From assembly GCF_003205615.1 (NCBI RefSeq), contig NZ_PYBV01000055.1, forward strand, positions 1 to 64,000: a stretch of 64,000 bases of DNA, read 5' to 3'. Position 1 is the stretch's first letter. Each line of letters begins with the position of its first letter. The DNA is from Micromonospora arborensis. Lineage in GTDB: Bacteria > Actinomycetota > Actinomycetes > Mycobacteriales > Micromonosporaceae. Made by a program: the position numbers and the translations under genes. The notes under the pieces were generated by a model. The model worked only from the letters and a program-made list of their open reading frames with translations. It made no database searches and was not told where the DNA came from. Below, one piece after another: positions 40,606 to 50,325 of this stretch.

Positions 40606-43320
40606 ATGCACGCTTCACGTCTGGTTGCCTGGCCGGCGATACTCGCACTCACGGTCGGCCTGGGCCTGGTCGCCGCCACGCCGGCGTCGGCGCTGACCGT
40701 GCACACCGTGACCTCGCCCGACGGGGCCACATCGTTCAACGTCCGTAACGAGGACGACGGCACACTGACCTACAGCGTCGTGCAGGGCGGGCAGTCGGTC
40801 CTCAACTCGTCCCGGCTGGGCGTGGTGACCGCGGCGGCCGACCTGTCCACCGGGCTGTCGTACGACGGCAAGAGCGTCACCACCGTGTCCCAGTCGTACA
40901 CCCTGGTCGAGCGGTTCGACGGGCCGGTCACGTCGACCGCGAACCAGATGACGCTGACCTATCACCGGGGAGCGGCGCAGCTGCGGGTCGTGGTGCAGGC
41001 GCACGACGACGGCGTCGCCTTCCGGTACGAGGTGAGCGGCGTCGGAAACACCACCATCACCGCGGAGGCGACCACCTTCGCCCTGCCGTCCGGCACCGGT
41101 CTGTGGGCCAGCGACTATCGCGGCGCGCGGGACTACGAGGAGCGGTACCCGTACGTCTCCGCCACCTCGATGGGCGCCCGCCACTTCGCCATGCCGACCC
41201 TCGGTAGCCTTCGCAACAACGCCGCCTGGCTGCTGCTCACCGAGGCCGACGTCTACGCCGACCCGAGCTACCCGGCGGTCCGCCTTGATGCCCAGGGCGA
41301 CGGCAACCGCATCCTGAAGGCGCAGTTGCCAGGGCCTGACGGCAACGTCTTCGACACGTCGGTCACCGGCACGCAAGCCCCCACGTCGGGCGCCTTCACA
41401 ACCCCGTGGCGGGTCGCCGTGACGAATTCGTCGCTCGAAACGGTCACTACCAGCAGCCTGGTCACCGACCTGAACGCCGATCCTTCCGCCGGCACCGACA
41501 CCTCCTGGATCACCCCCGGCAAGGCCCTGTGGTCGTGGTGGTCGAACGAGGAGAACGCCGCGGCCGGCGACGACATGGTGCGGTCGCAGAAGCAGTACGT
41601 CGACGCGGCCGAGGCGCTGGGCATGCAGTACGTCACCGTCGACTGCTGCTACAACGACGCCAACACCGACGTCGAGACGATCGCCGCGTACGCGAAGAAA
41701 CACGGCATCAAGGTCTTCGTCTGGAAGAACCGGGGCGACTACACCAACCTCGACGGCAGCTACTTCAATCAGAATCAGTTGAACGCCGCGATGCAGGCGA
41801 TCGCAAACCGTGGCGTGGCCGGCGTCAAGATCGATTTCATGCAGTCCGACCGGCTGGAGACGATGGCGCTCTACGACCGGATCGCCCGGGCCGCGATGTC
41901 CGCCAGGCTGCTGGTGAACTTCCACGGCAGCACCAAGCCGGCCGGAGAGAACCGCACCTACCCGAACATCATCGCCACCGAGGGCATCCTCGGCAGCGAG
42001 CAGTACAAGTACGGGCGCCCACCGACGGCCGCCGATGACGCGACGTACCCGTTCACCCGCAACGTGGCCGGCGGCATGGACATGACCCCGGTGATCTTCT
42101 CCACCAGCGCGCTGCTCACGACGCACGCGCACCAGCTCGCGCTCAGCGTGGTCTTCACCTCCGCCATGCAGCACTTCGCCGACTCGGCCGCGGCGTACGA
42201 GACCTGGGTCGGGCGGCACTTCCTGCGGGCCGTGCCGACGGTCTGGGACGACAGCCGCCTCGTGGAGGCGTTCCCCGGCAACTACGCCACGTTCGCGCGC
42301 CGTTCGGGAGAGGACTGGTACATCGGTGCGATCACCGACGGCGCGCGGACCACCAATGTCCCGTTGTCGTTCCTCGGCAGTGGGACGTACACCGCCACGA
42401 TTTTCAAGGACGGTGGCACGGACCAGCAGATCGCGACGGAGACCCGGCTGGTGACCGCGGCGGACTCGCTGGCCATCCCGCTGCGCGCACACGGCGGCGC
42501 GGCCGTGCAGATCAGCCGGACGCCCCTGACCTTCGGCGGAGCCGCCGACCGGGTGATCGAAGCCGAAGCGCCGGGCAACACCCGCTCTGGTGGCGCGGCG
42601 CTCGGCGGCTGCCCGGGCTGCTCCAGCGGACAGAAGGTCGGATTCCTCGGCAACGGGGGAACGGTGGCGTTCAACGCGGTCCAGGCGCCGGTGGCCGGCA
42701 CCTACACGCTGCGGATCGGGTACCTCTCTGAGGACGCTCGCGCGTTCACCGTCGCCGTCAATGGCGGGACCGCCCAGACGGTGAGCCCGCCGCGCTCGGG
42801 CAAGGGCAACGCCGGCAACCCCAGCGGCTGGGAAATCGTGCGGGACGTCGACGTCTCGGTCACCCTGGCTGCCGGCAGCAACACCGTCACGATCGGCAAC
42901 CCCGGCGGGTACGCGCCGGACATCGACCGCATCATCGTGCACCGGTCGTACGAGGCCGAGTCGCCTGCCAACTCGCGGACCGGTACCGCCACCGTCGCCG
43001 CCTGCACCGGGCCGGAGTGTTCGGGCACCAAGGTGGGCGACCTCTACGGCGCCTCGACGCTCACCTTCAACGGCGTCACGGCGCAGCAGGCCGGCTCGAC
43101 CACGGTCCAGATCCGCTACGCCAGCGTCACCCCCCAAACGGTGCAGGTCCGGATCAACGGCGGCAGCCCGCGCACGGTCTCGTTCCCGGTCACCGCGGAC
43201 CGGAACGACGTCAGCACCAGGACGCTCAGCCTGCCGCTGACGGCCGGGACCAACACCATCACCCTCGACGCGGCCGGTGGCTACAGCCCCGACATCGACC
43301 GGATCATCGTCTGGCAGTAG
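40606..43320 (+). CDS. Secreted GH97 glycoside hydrolase with two C-terminal CBM35-like modules
   Basis: A 904-residue exported enzyme. The signal peptide ends near residue 29 (TPASA-LTV); AGGAGAGCG precedes the ATG. A beta-super-sandwich (about 30-290) leads to a TIM barrel with GKALWSWWS, YVTVDCCYND and GVKIDFMQSD. Asp410 (IDFM) is the candidate nucleophile and Glu459 (IATEGIL) the candidate acid/base, as in retaining GH97 alpha-galactosidases. Two C-terminal beta-sandwich modules (about 650-780 and 785-904) share EAExPxNxRxG starts and PDIDRIIV ends, like CBM35. The product probably trims alpha-linked galactose or glucose outside the cell. Confidence 0.9.
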   Translation: MHASRLVAWPAILALTVGLGLVAATPASALTVHTVTSPDGATSFNVRNEDDGTLTYSVVQGGQSVLNSSRLGVVTAAADLSTGLSYDGKSVTTVSQSYTLVERFDGPVTSTANQMTLTYHRGAAQLRVVVQAHDDGVAFRYEVSGVGNTTITAEATTFALPSGTGLWASDYRGARDYEERYPYVSATSMGARHFAMPTLGSLRNNAAWLLLTEADVYADPSYPAVRLDAQGDGNRILKAQLPGPDGNVFDTSVTGTQAPTSGAFTTPWRVAVTNSSLETVTTSSLVTDLNADPSAGTDTSWITPGKALWSWWSNEENAAAGDDMVRSQKQYVDAAEALGMQYVTVDCCYNDANTDVETIAAYAKKHGIKVFVWKNRGDYTNLDGSYFNQNQLNAAMQAIANRGVAGVKIDFMQSDRLETMALYDRIARAAMSARLLVNFHGSTKPAGENRTYPNIIATEGILGSEQYKYGRPPTAADDATYPFTRNVAGGMDMTPVIFSTSALLTTHAHQLALSVVFTSAMQHFADSAAAYETWVGRHFLRAVPTVWDDSRLVEAFPGNYATFARRSGEDWYIGAITDGARTTNVPLSFLGSGTYTATIFKDGGTDQQIATETRLVTAADSLAIPLRAHGGAAVQISRTPLTFGGAADRVIEAEAPGNTRSGGAALGGCPGCSSGQKVGFLGNGGTVAFNAVQAPVAGTYTLRIGYLSEDARAFTVAVNGGTAQTVSPPRSGKGNAGNPSGWEIVRDVDVSVTLAAGSNTVTIGNPGGYAPDIDRIIVHRSYEAESPANSRTGTATVAACTGPECSGTKVGDLYGASTLTFNGVTAQQAGSTTVQIRYASVTPQTVQVRINGGSPRTVSFPVTADRNDVSTRTLSLPLTAGTNTITLDAAGGYSPDIDRIIVWQ

Positions 43321-43328
43321 GCGGGTGC

Positions 43329-43361
43329 CCGGCCCGGTCCGCCTCGCGCGGACCGGGCCGG
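43329..43361. terminator. Bidirectional terminator between GH97 and GH36
   Basis: A perfect 14-base stem (CCGGCCCGGTCCGC and complement) with a CTCGC loop, in the 50-base gap between convergent genes. Confidence 0.88.
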
Positions 43362-43370
43362 CCGCGTCCA

Positions 43371-45515
43371 TCAGTCGTCGGCGGCGGTCAGTTCCAGCAG
43401 CATCGCCTGGCCCGGGTTGAGCAAAGGGAGTGGCACCCCGTCACGGGTGAGCACCCGGCCGGACAGGACGACACCCTGCTCGGCCTCGGTGAGCCAGGCT
43501 GGGTCGGCGACCTGGTGTCGGCTGGCCGGTCCGGTCTCCGGGCGGATCCGCACCCGGTAGCGCCGGCGCGGATCAAGGCCGGGCAGCGCCACCCGTGGGG
43601 TGTGTGCGGTGGCGCTCGTGTCGGTGCGCACCCACGCGTATACCGCGTGCTTGCGGTCGGGATCGACGACGCCGTGCAGCAGCGCGCCCTCGTCCACGTC
43701 GTCGGCGCGCACCGTTCGCCCGCCGTGCAGCAGCGGGCGAAGCTCGCGGTAGAGCCGCGCCCACCGAGCCAGGGCCTCCAGCTCGTGCGGGTCGCAGGAG
43801 AGCAGGTCCCACTCGATGCCGGCGTGGCCGAAGAGCGCGGTGACCAGCCGGAAGGGCAGCACCGCTGTCCGGTGCGTGGTGTGCGCCTCGGCCGGGCCGA
43901 CGTGGCTGCCGACAAGCTCCGGCGGCAGCAGAGTGGCCGTCCACCGCTGGATCATGTGACGTTCCACGGGATCGTTGGTGTCCGACGCCCAGACCCGCTG
44001 GGTGTGCGCCAGGATCCCGAGGTCGGCGCGCGCTCCGCCGCTGGCACAGCTCTCGACCTCCAGCGCCGGATGCCGGGCGGCCAGCTCGTCGAGCAGCCGG
44101 TATAGCGCGAGCGTGTGCTCGTGCACCCCGGACGCGCCCGTTCTGCTGTGGAGCGAGGCGTGCAGGTCGCGGTTGTGGTCCCACTTGATGAAGTCGACCC
44201 GGCAGTCGGTGACGATGCGGTCGATACGGTCGAGGAGGTACGCGACCACCTCCGGCTGCGACAGGTCCAGCGCGAACTGGTGCCGCCAGCCCAGGTCGGG
44301 CAGTTCGCCCAAGAGCCACTGCGGGTGCGCGCGGGCCAGGTCGGAGTTCGGGTTGACCATCTCCGGTTCGAACCAGAGCCCGAACTGCATTCCCAGCTCG
44401 TGCACCCGGTCGCTGAGCTCGCGCAGCCCTCCGGGCCAGACCGTCTCGTCGACGAACCAGTCACCCAGGCCGGCCGTATCGCCCCGCCGCCCGCGGAACC
44501 AGCCGTCGTCCAGGACGAACCGCTCCACCCCGACGTCCGCGGCCCGTTTGGCGAGCTCCGTGAGGCGGTCCAGGTCGTGGTCGAAGTACACCGCCTCCCA
44601 GGTGTTGAGCACCAGCGGCCGGGGGGGCGAGGGGTGCTCGGGCCGGCTGCGGACGCTGCGGTGGAACCGGTCGGTGACGCCGTCGATGCCCTGGTCGCTC
44701 CAGGCGAAGAGCACCTCGGGGCTGTCGTACCGCTCGCCCGGGGCGAGCCGGACCTCGACGAGGTCGAGCAGTTCGCCGGCACCGATCACCGCTGAGTGCA
44801 CGCCCGCACCCTCGGGTAGCCGTTCGACGAACTGCTCCTGGTTGCCGCTCCACGCCAGGTGGCAGGCCCAGATCTCACCGGTGCGGAACGCGAACCCCGG
44901 GGTCCCGGCCAGCACCAGGAACGCGGAGTCGTGCCCGGGCCGGCCACGACGCGATGCCCGGGACCAGGTCCCGTCCCCGACGAGCCGTCGTTGGGGACGC
45001 CGTTCTCCGGTCCACTTGCCGGTGAAGTCGAGGATCTCGCGGGCGCGGGCCGGCAGGGGGAGCAGCAGGCGCAGCGCTCCGACGGCCAGCTCGCCGTCGG
45101 TGCTCCGGTTCTCGATGGAGGCTCGGGCGTGCAGGACCCCGGCGGAGTCGAGCCGGTAGTCGACGGTGACCAGGGCCAGCTCGCCGTCGGCCAGCTCGAA
45201 ACGCGCCGTGGTGGCGTCGGTGGTGGTGCCGATGTGGTGCAGCGGCCCGCCGGTGGCACCGCCGACCTCCCACTGCACCGCCGGGGTGCCGGACCAGCCG
45301 TGGTGGCGGTCGGCGACCACCGGGAAGGACCGGGGTGCGTCGAGGGAGCTGTTGAGCACCGCGGCGACGTCGGTTGCCAGCAGGCCCGGCACGTCGTCGT
45401 CGGCGAGGGCGGCGCCCCAGTGCACGAGCGCCGGCAGGCCCCACCGGTCCGGTGTCAGCAGCAGGCTGACTCCGCCGTTGCTCAGGTGGGCCGGGCCGGA
45501 CGAGGGGCTCCCCAT
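43371..45515 (-). CDS. GH36 alpha-galactosidase
   Basis: A 714-residue cytoplasmic enzyme with no signal peptide. The N-terminal beta-supersandwich (1-310) precedes a TIM barrel. VLNTWEAVYFDHD, FVLDDGWF and GMQFGLWFEPEMVNPNSDL are GH36 landmarks. The nucleophile is Asp446 (FIKWDHNRD) and the acid/base Asp512 (WASDTNDP), with the ESCASGGAR loop between. Length and motifs match bacterial alpha-galactosidases that split melibiose and raffinose-type sugars. AGGAAG is 7 bases before the ATG at 45515. The frame stays open far upstream against the GH97 gene; that part is antisense noise. Confidence 0.94.
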   Translation of the reverse strand: MGSPSSGPAHLSNGGVSLLLTPDRWGLPALVHWGAALADDDVPGLLATDVAAVLNSSLDAPRSFPVVADRHHGWSGTPAVQWEVGGATGGPLHHIGTTTDATTARFELADGELALVTVDYRLDSAGVLHARASIENRSTDGELAVGALRLLLPLPARAREILDFTGKWTGERRPQRRLVGDGTWSRASRRGRPGHDSAFLVLAGTPGFAFRTGEIWACHLAWSGNQEQFVERLPEGAGVHSAVIGAGELLDLVEVRLAPGERYDSPEVLFAWSDQGIDGVTDRFHRSVRSRPEHPSPPRPLVLNTWEAVYFDHDLDRLTELAKRAADVGVERFVLDDGWFRGRRGDTAGLGDWFVDETVWPGGLRELSDRVHELGMQFGLWFEPEMVNPNSDLARAHPQWLLGELPDLGWRHQFALDLSQPEVVAYLLDRIDRIVTDCRVDFIKWDHNRDLHASLHSRTGASGVHEHTLALYRLLDELAARHPALEVESCASGGARADLGILAHTQRVWASDTNDPVERHMIQRWTATLLPPELVGSHVGPAEAHTTHRTAVLPFRLVTALFGHAGIEWDLLSCDPHELEALARWARLYRELRPLLHGGRTVRADDVDEGALLHGVVDPDRKHAVYAWVRTDTSATAHTPRVALPGLDPRRRYRVRIRPETGPASRHQVADPAWLTEAEQGVVLSGRVLTRDGVPLPLLNPGQAMLLELTAADD

Positions 45516-45553
45516 GGATGAACTTCCTTTCCCGGCAACCTGCGCCGAGTTTA

Positions 45554-45573
45554 TTGACACCGTTAAGTAATCA
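45554..45573. promoter_or_regulatory. Candidate operator 2 with overlapping promoter
   Basis: TTGACACCGTTAAGTAATCA, the only AT-rich stretch between the divergent GH36 and GH97 genes, sharing 15 of 20 bases with 40535-40554. TTGACA at 45554-45559 with TACGCT at 45578-45583 (18-base spacing) could be a + strand promoter for the cytoplasmic GH97 gene. A regulator bound here could control both directions. Confidence 0.5.
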
Positions 45574-45644
45574 TGTCTACGCTCCGCCCTGACCGCAACC
45601 CCGTACGGCCGGCGATCGGCCCGACGCAGGAAGACAACGACCCG

Positions 45645-48107
45645 ATGGACCTCATCCCCGCCGCGGTCACCTCCGCCGATGGCACGACCACCCACGGCGC
45701 GCTCACCGTCGAGCTGCGCCTCGGCGATCCGCTCACGCTGACGGTGACCCGCGACGACCGACCGGTGCTCGACCGGATCGAACTCGGCGTGACCGTCGAC
45801 GGCGTCCGGCTGGGTCGTGGCTCGACCGTCGTCGGCGTGACCCGCCGCCAGGTCCGGGAGAGCTACCGCCGGCACACCGGCAAGGCCGTCGGCGTCGGGC
45901 AGGTCGACCACCTGGAGACGACGTACGCCCTGCGCGACCCGGACGGGCGGCCCTGGGGGCTGGTGGTCCGGGTCGCGCCCGACGGTGTGGCGTTCCGCTA
46001 CCTCGTACCCGAAGGCGGGGTGCTGGGCGAGGAGCTGACCCGGTGCCTCCCGGTCCCCGACGGTCGGGCGTGGCTGTTGGATTACCAGACCTGGTACGAG
46101 ACCCCGCGGTTCGGCTGCGACCTGAGCCGACTCACGGACGGCGACTACGGGTTCCCGGTCCTGCTGACCGCCGGCGGCGACCTCCACGCACTGCTGACCG
46201 AGTCGGACATCGACGGGCGCAGCTCCGGAGCGCACGTACGGTTCGCCGCCGGCGCCTTCGCCGTGGTGACCGCCGACGACGCGGTGGCCGTCGACCCCGG
46301 GCACCGGACCCCCTGGCGGGTCGCCGTCGTCGGCGACCTCGCCGAGATCGTCGCCTCCCACCTGGTCGACGACCTCGCCCCGGCCGCCACCGGCCCCGGC
46401 ACCCCGCCGCGGCCAGGCCGGGCGGCCTGGTCCTGGTGGTCGAGCCAGTACTCCGGCGCCTACCTCGAGGACCAAAAACGGTTCACCGACTTCGCCGCCG
46501 CGCAGGGCTGGGAGCACGTGCTCGTGGACTGCGGCTGGGATCCCACCTGGGTGCCGGAGCTCGTCTCGCACGCCAGCGCCCGCGGGGTGCAGGTGCACCT
46601 GTGGAGTTCCTGGTCCGACCTGGACGGCCCGCAGGCGCTGGCGAAGCTGGCCCTGTGGCGCTCCTGGGGTGTCGCCGGGATCAAGGTCGACTTCATGGAG
46701 TCGGAGTCGCAGGAGCGCTACCGCTGGTACGACGCGATCATCGCGGAGACCGCCCGTGTCGGGCTGATGGTCAACTTCCACGGCTCGGTCATCCCGCGGG
46801 GCTGGGCGAGGACCCACCCACACGTGGTCAGCTACGAGGGGATCCGCGGCGCCGAGTACTACGTCTTCTACGGCGACCCGCTTACCGCCGCGCACAACGT
46901 GATCCAGCCCTTCACCCGCAACGTCGTCGGGTCCATGGACTACACCCCGGTGACGTTCAGCGCTCCGAAACGCGAGACCAGCGACGCGCACGAACTCGCC
47001 CTCGGCGTCGTCTACGAGTCGGGCATCACCCACTTCGCCGACGCCCCGGAGCAGTACGAGGCCCGGCCCCTGGCCGCCCGCTTCCTCGCCGAGGTCGCCC
47101 CAGCCTGGGACGAGACGCGGCTGCTGGCCGGGCACCCCGACCAGCGGGCCGTGGTGGCCCGGCGGGCCGGGGACCGCTGGTTCGTCAGCGCGATCAGCGC
47201 CACCGGACCCGAGGCGATCACCCTGCCCCTGGCCGGTCTGGTCGACGGGCCGGTCGACGTCTGGCTCGTCACCGACGCCTCGGGCGGCGGACTGGCCGAG
47301 ACGACCCTGCGCGAAGTCACCAGCGCGGCGATTCCGGTCGAGCTGCACCGCAACGGTGGCTTCGCCGCCATCGTGGCGCCCGCGGGAACACCGCTGTTCC
47401 GAGCCGCCGCACGCCCGACGTACCCGTTGCCCACGATCACGCCTGCCGTGGGCGTCCTCGACGCCGACGGCACGGCGACCCTGGTGGCCGACCCCGAGGC
47501 GACCCTGCGCCTCGCCCCCGGCTGGTCCGCCACCGCCGGGCAGACCCCCGGGCGGTGGACGGTGCACGCGCCGAATCCAGTCGCGCCGGGCGAGATGACC
47601 GTGGTGACCGCCGAGATCTCCGGCTCCGAGGACGGGGTTCCGGCCGTGTCCCACGCCCGGATCGTCGTCCCGCTCCCACCCGGTGACCACTCGCTGTCCG
47701 CGTTGCCCTTCCTGGCCTGCCGCAACCAGGTCGGGCCGGTCGAACGCGACCGCGCCAACGGCGGCGGTGACCCCCGCGACGGCGGCCCGCTGACGGTCGC
47801 CGGTGTCAGCCACACCGAAGGGATCGGGGTGTCGCAGCGGTCTGCCGTGGAGTTCGCCCTCGCCGGCGGACCCCGCCTGCTGACCGGCGCGGTCGCCGTG
47901 GACGACGAGACCCCGCACGCCGTCGCGGTCGCCACCGTCACCGTGGACGGCGTCGTGCGCGGCACGTGGGAACTGCGCGGCGGCCAACCGCCGGTCCCCT
48001 TCGAGATTCCCCTCGGCGGTGCCACCCGACTCGAACTGCGTACCGACCCCGGACCCGACGCGGCCGAGGCGCACATCGACTGGATCCAGCCCCGGCTCGT
48101 GGTCTGA
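45645..48107 (+). CDS. Cytoplasmic GH97 glycoside hydrolase with C-terminal NPCBM domain
   Basis: An 820-residue enzyme without a signal peptide. The barrel carries AAWSWWSSQYSG, HVLVDCGWDP and GIKVDFMESE. Asp349 and Glu398 (SYEGIRGAEY) are the candidate nucleophile and acid/base of the retaining branch. The last 150 residues, from SALPFLACRNQVGPVERDRA, with GVSHTEGIGV and AHIDWIQPRLV, are an NPCBM-type module. The ATG at 45645 follows AGGAAG; an ATG 24 codons earlier overlaps operator 2 and is less likely. It probably digests oligosaccharides brought in by the transporter that follows 59 bases later. Confidence 0.88.
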   Translation: MDLIPAAVTSADGTTTHGALTVELRLGDPLTLTVTRDDRPVLDRIELGVTVDGVRLGRGSTVVGVTRRQVRESYRRHTGKAVGVGQVDHLETTYALRDPDGRPWGLVVRVAPDGVAFRYLVPEGGVLGEELTRCLPVPDGRAWLLDYQTWYETPRFGCDLSRLTDGDYGFPVLLTAGGDLHALLTESDIDGRSSGAHVRFAAGAFAVVTADDAVAVDPGHRTPWRVAVVGDLAEIVASHLVDDLAPAATGPGTPPRPGRAAWSWWSSQYSGAYLEDQKRFTDFAAAQGWEHVLVDCGWDPTWVPELVSHASARGVQVHLWSSWSDLDGPQALAKLALWRSWGVAGIKVDFMESESQERYRWYDAIIAETARVGLMVNFHGSVIPRGWARTHPHVVSYEGIRGAEYYVFYGDPLTAAHNVIQPFTRNVVGSMDYTPVTFSAPKRETSDAHELALGVVYESGITHFADAPEQYEARPLAARFLAEVAPAWDETRLLAGHPDQRAVVARRAGDRWFVSAISATGPEAITLPLAGLVDGPVDVWLVTDASGGGLAETTLREVTSAAIPVELHRNGGFAAIVAPAGTPLFRAAARPTYPLPTITPAVGVLDADGTATLVADPEATLRLAPGWSATAGQTPGRWTVHAPNPVAPGEMTVVTAEISGSEDGVPAVSHARIVVPLPPGDHSLSALPFLACRNQVGPVERDRANGGGDPRDGGPLTVAGVSHTEGIGVSQRSAVEFALAGGPRLLTGAVAVDDETPHAVAVATVTVDGVVRGTWELRGGQPPVPFEIPLGGATRLELRTDPGPDAAEAHIDWIQPRLVV

Positions 48108-48166
48108 CCACCCACCCGACAAACTCCGCCACCCCCGGCTCGCCGGTCACCGAAGTGAGGAACCCC

Positions 48167-49408
48167 ATGAGGAAATGGATAGCTGCCGCGATGGTGGCGA
48201 CGATGGCGCTGGTCGCCGGCTGTTCGTCCACGGACAGCGCGGACGACGGTCCCGTCACCCTGACCTACGGCGTCTGGTCGCAGGAGGAGACCATGCAGAA
48301 GCTGGTCGACGCGTTCCAGGCGCAGAACCCCAACGTCAAGGTCAAGCTGCAGGTCAACCCCTGGACCGACTACTGGACCAAGCTCCAGGTCGGCGCCCAG
48401 GGCGGCACCGCCCCGGACGCCTTCTGGATGCTCGGTGACCGCTTCCAGACGTACGCGTCGAACAAGCAACTGCTACCCCTCGACGACGCCATCAAGCAGG
48501 CCAACATTGACCTGGCCGTCTATCCCAAGCCGCTGGTCGACCTCTTCACCCTGGATGGCAAGCACTACGGCCTGCCGAAGGACTTCGACACCATCGGCCT
48601 CTGGTACAACAAGCAGCTCTTCGACGCCGCCGGCGTCAAACACCCCACCGCCGACTGGACCTGGGCTGAGGTGCAGGCGGCAGCGGCGAAGCTGACGAAC
48701 AAGAGCGCCGGGGTGTACGGGATCACCGCGCCGCTCAACCGCCAGGAGGGCTTCTACAACACCATCGCCCAGGCCGGCGGGTCCGTCATCTCATCGGACG
48801 GCAAGAAGTCCGGCTACGACGACCCGAAGACCCAGGCCGGCCTGCAGTACTGGGTCGACTTCGTCCGCAAGGGCCACTCCCCGACGCTGCAGCAGATGGC
48901 CGACACCGAGGCCGTCGCCCAGTTCGAGAACGGCAAGGTCGCCATGTACTACGGCGGCTCCTTCTACGCTCAGCGGTTCCACGAGAACACCGCCCTGCGG
49001 TCGAAGGTGGACGTGACCGTGCTGCCCAAGGGTGAAACTCGTGCCACCGTCATCAACGGCATCCAGAACGTCGGGTACGCCAAGTCCAAGCACCCGGAAC
49101 AGCTCCGGAAGTTCCTGCTCTTCCTCGGCGGCGAGGAGGCCGCAAAGATCCAGGCCGCTACCGGCGCTGTGATCCCCGCGTACAAGGACACCCAGCAGGC
49201 CTGGGTCACCTCGATGCCCGAGTTCAACCTGAAGGCGTTCCTCGACGAGATCCCGTACGGCGTCGTGTACCCGGTCTCGGCCAACACCGCGGTGTGGAAC
49301 AAGTTCGAGGAGGACAGCCTCGCTCCCGCCTGGGAGGGCAAGCAGTCCGTGCCGGAGGCGGCCGGCAAGCTGGCCCGCGAGATGAACGAAGCGCTCGCCA
49401 AGGAATGA
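48167..49408 (+). CDS. Sugar ABC transporter substrate-binding lipoprotein
   Basis: A 413-residue family 1 extracellular solute-binding protein. The lipobox is LVAGC (lipid Cys19). The start VTLTYGVWSQEETMQKLVDAFQAQNP and the GLPKDFDTIGLWYNKQLFDAAG segment are typical of carbohydrate binders in the MalE/UgpB group. GTGAGGA precedes the ATG. The stop overlaps the first permease start (ATGA). The ligand is likely an alpha-galactoside or alpha-glucoside oligomer, judging by the neighbouring hydrolases. No ATPase gene is present; such systems usually share an MsiK-type ATPase encoded elsewhere. Confidence 0.93.
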   Translation: MRKWIAAAMVATMALVAGCSSTDSADDGPVTLTYGVWSQEETMQKLVDAFQAQNPNVKVKLQVNPWTDYWTKLQVGAQGGTAPDAFWMLGDRFQTYASNKQLLPLDDAIKQANIDLAVYPKPLVDLFTLDGKHYGLPKDFDTIGLWYNKQLFDAAGVKHPTADWTWAEVQAAAAKLTNKSAGVYGITAPLNRQEGFYNTIAQAGGSVISSDGKKSGYDDPKTQAGLQYWVDFVRKGHSPTLQQMADTEAVAQFENGKVAMYYGGSFYAQRFHENTALRSKVDVTVLPKGETRATVINGIQNVGYAKSKHPEQLRKFLLFLGGEEAAKIQAATGAVIPAYKDTQQAWVTSMPEFNLKAFLDEIPYGVVYPVSANTAVWNKFEEDSLAPAWEGKQSVPEAAGKLAREMNEALAKE

Positions 49409-50325
49409 CGACCATCACGACCGGGAGCGGCGTCGCCAGGCGCCGCTCCCGCACCCCCCGCAAACCGTCGCTGATCGGCCTGGCCTACGTGGCACCTGCC
49501 CTGGCCGGCCTGCTGGCGCTCTACATCGTGCCGCTGGCGGGCACCTTCCAGCTCAGCCTCAGCGAGACCGGGCCGTTCGGCGACAGCACCTTCACCGGTC
49601 TGGACAACTACCGCCGGCTGGCCGGCGACGCGGACTTCTGGCTGGCCCTGCGCAACAGCGCCACCTACACCGCGATCGTCCTGCTGGGCATCCCCATCGC
49701 CGTTGTCCTGGCGGCCCTGATCCATTCGGTCGACCGCTTCAACAACCTCTACCGGGTGCTGTTCTTCCTGCCCGTGGTGACGCTGCCCGTCGCGGTCGGC
49801 ATGGTCTGGCGCTACATCTATAACGGCGAGTTCGGCATCCTCAACCAGGCGCTCGGGCTGGTCGGCATCGACGGTCCCAACTGGGTGGCGGACCCGGCAG
49901 TCGCCATCTACGCGGTCTCGGTGGTGGGCATCTGGACGAGTCTCGGCACGAACATCATCATCCTCGGCGCGGGGCTGCGGGGCGTACCCAAGGAACTGCT
50001 CGAGGCATCGTCCATGGACGGAGCCGGACCGGTGCGGCAGTTCGTCTCCGTGACCCTGCCGCTGCTGTCGCCGAGCATCTTCTTCGTGCTCACCCTGTCG
50101 ATCATTTCCTCGCTGCAGATGTTCGACCTCATCTACGTGATGATCGGACGGGGCTCCACTGCGGAGAGCGGCGCCCAGACGATGGTGTACCGGTTCTTCC
50201 AGCAGTCCTTCGTCGAGTACGACCAGGGCTACGGGGCTGCGAACGCCATCGTGCTGCTGACCCTGATCATGATTGTCACCGCCGTCCAGTTCCGGCTGCA
50301 GAGGAAGTGGGTCTTCTATGGCTGA
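49405..50325 (+). CDS. Sugar ABC transporter permease (MalF type)
   Basis: A 306-residue inner-membrane protein with six helices. The EAA-type loop reads ELLEASSMDGAGPVRQFVSVTLPLLSPSIFF. The N-terminus is basic and cytoplasmic. AAGGA precedes the ATG, which overlaps the preceding stop. It forms a heterodimer with the following permease. Confidence 0.93.
   Translation: MTTITTGSGVARRRSRTPRKPSLIGLAYVAPALAGLLALYIVPLAGTFQLSLSETGPFGDSTFTGLDNYRRLAGDADFWLALRNSATYTAIVLLGIPIAVVLAALIHSVDRFNNLYRVLFFLPVVTLPVAVGMVWRYIYNGEFGILNQALGLVGIDGPNWVADPAVAIYAVSVVGIWTSLGTNIIILGAGLRGVPKELLEASSMDGAGPVRQFVSVTLPLLSPSIFFVLTLSIISSLQMFDLIYVMIGRGSTAESGAQTMVYRFFQQSFVEYDQGYGAANAIVLLTLIMIVTAVQFRLQRKWVFYG

Noticed and set aside
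45516-48122. An 870-codon upstream extension of the GH36 frame, antisense to the cytoplasmic GH97 gene
   Set aside because: GH36 enzymes are about 700-750 residues long, and AGGAAG supports the ATG at 45515. The extension is low-complexity and opposes a real gene.
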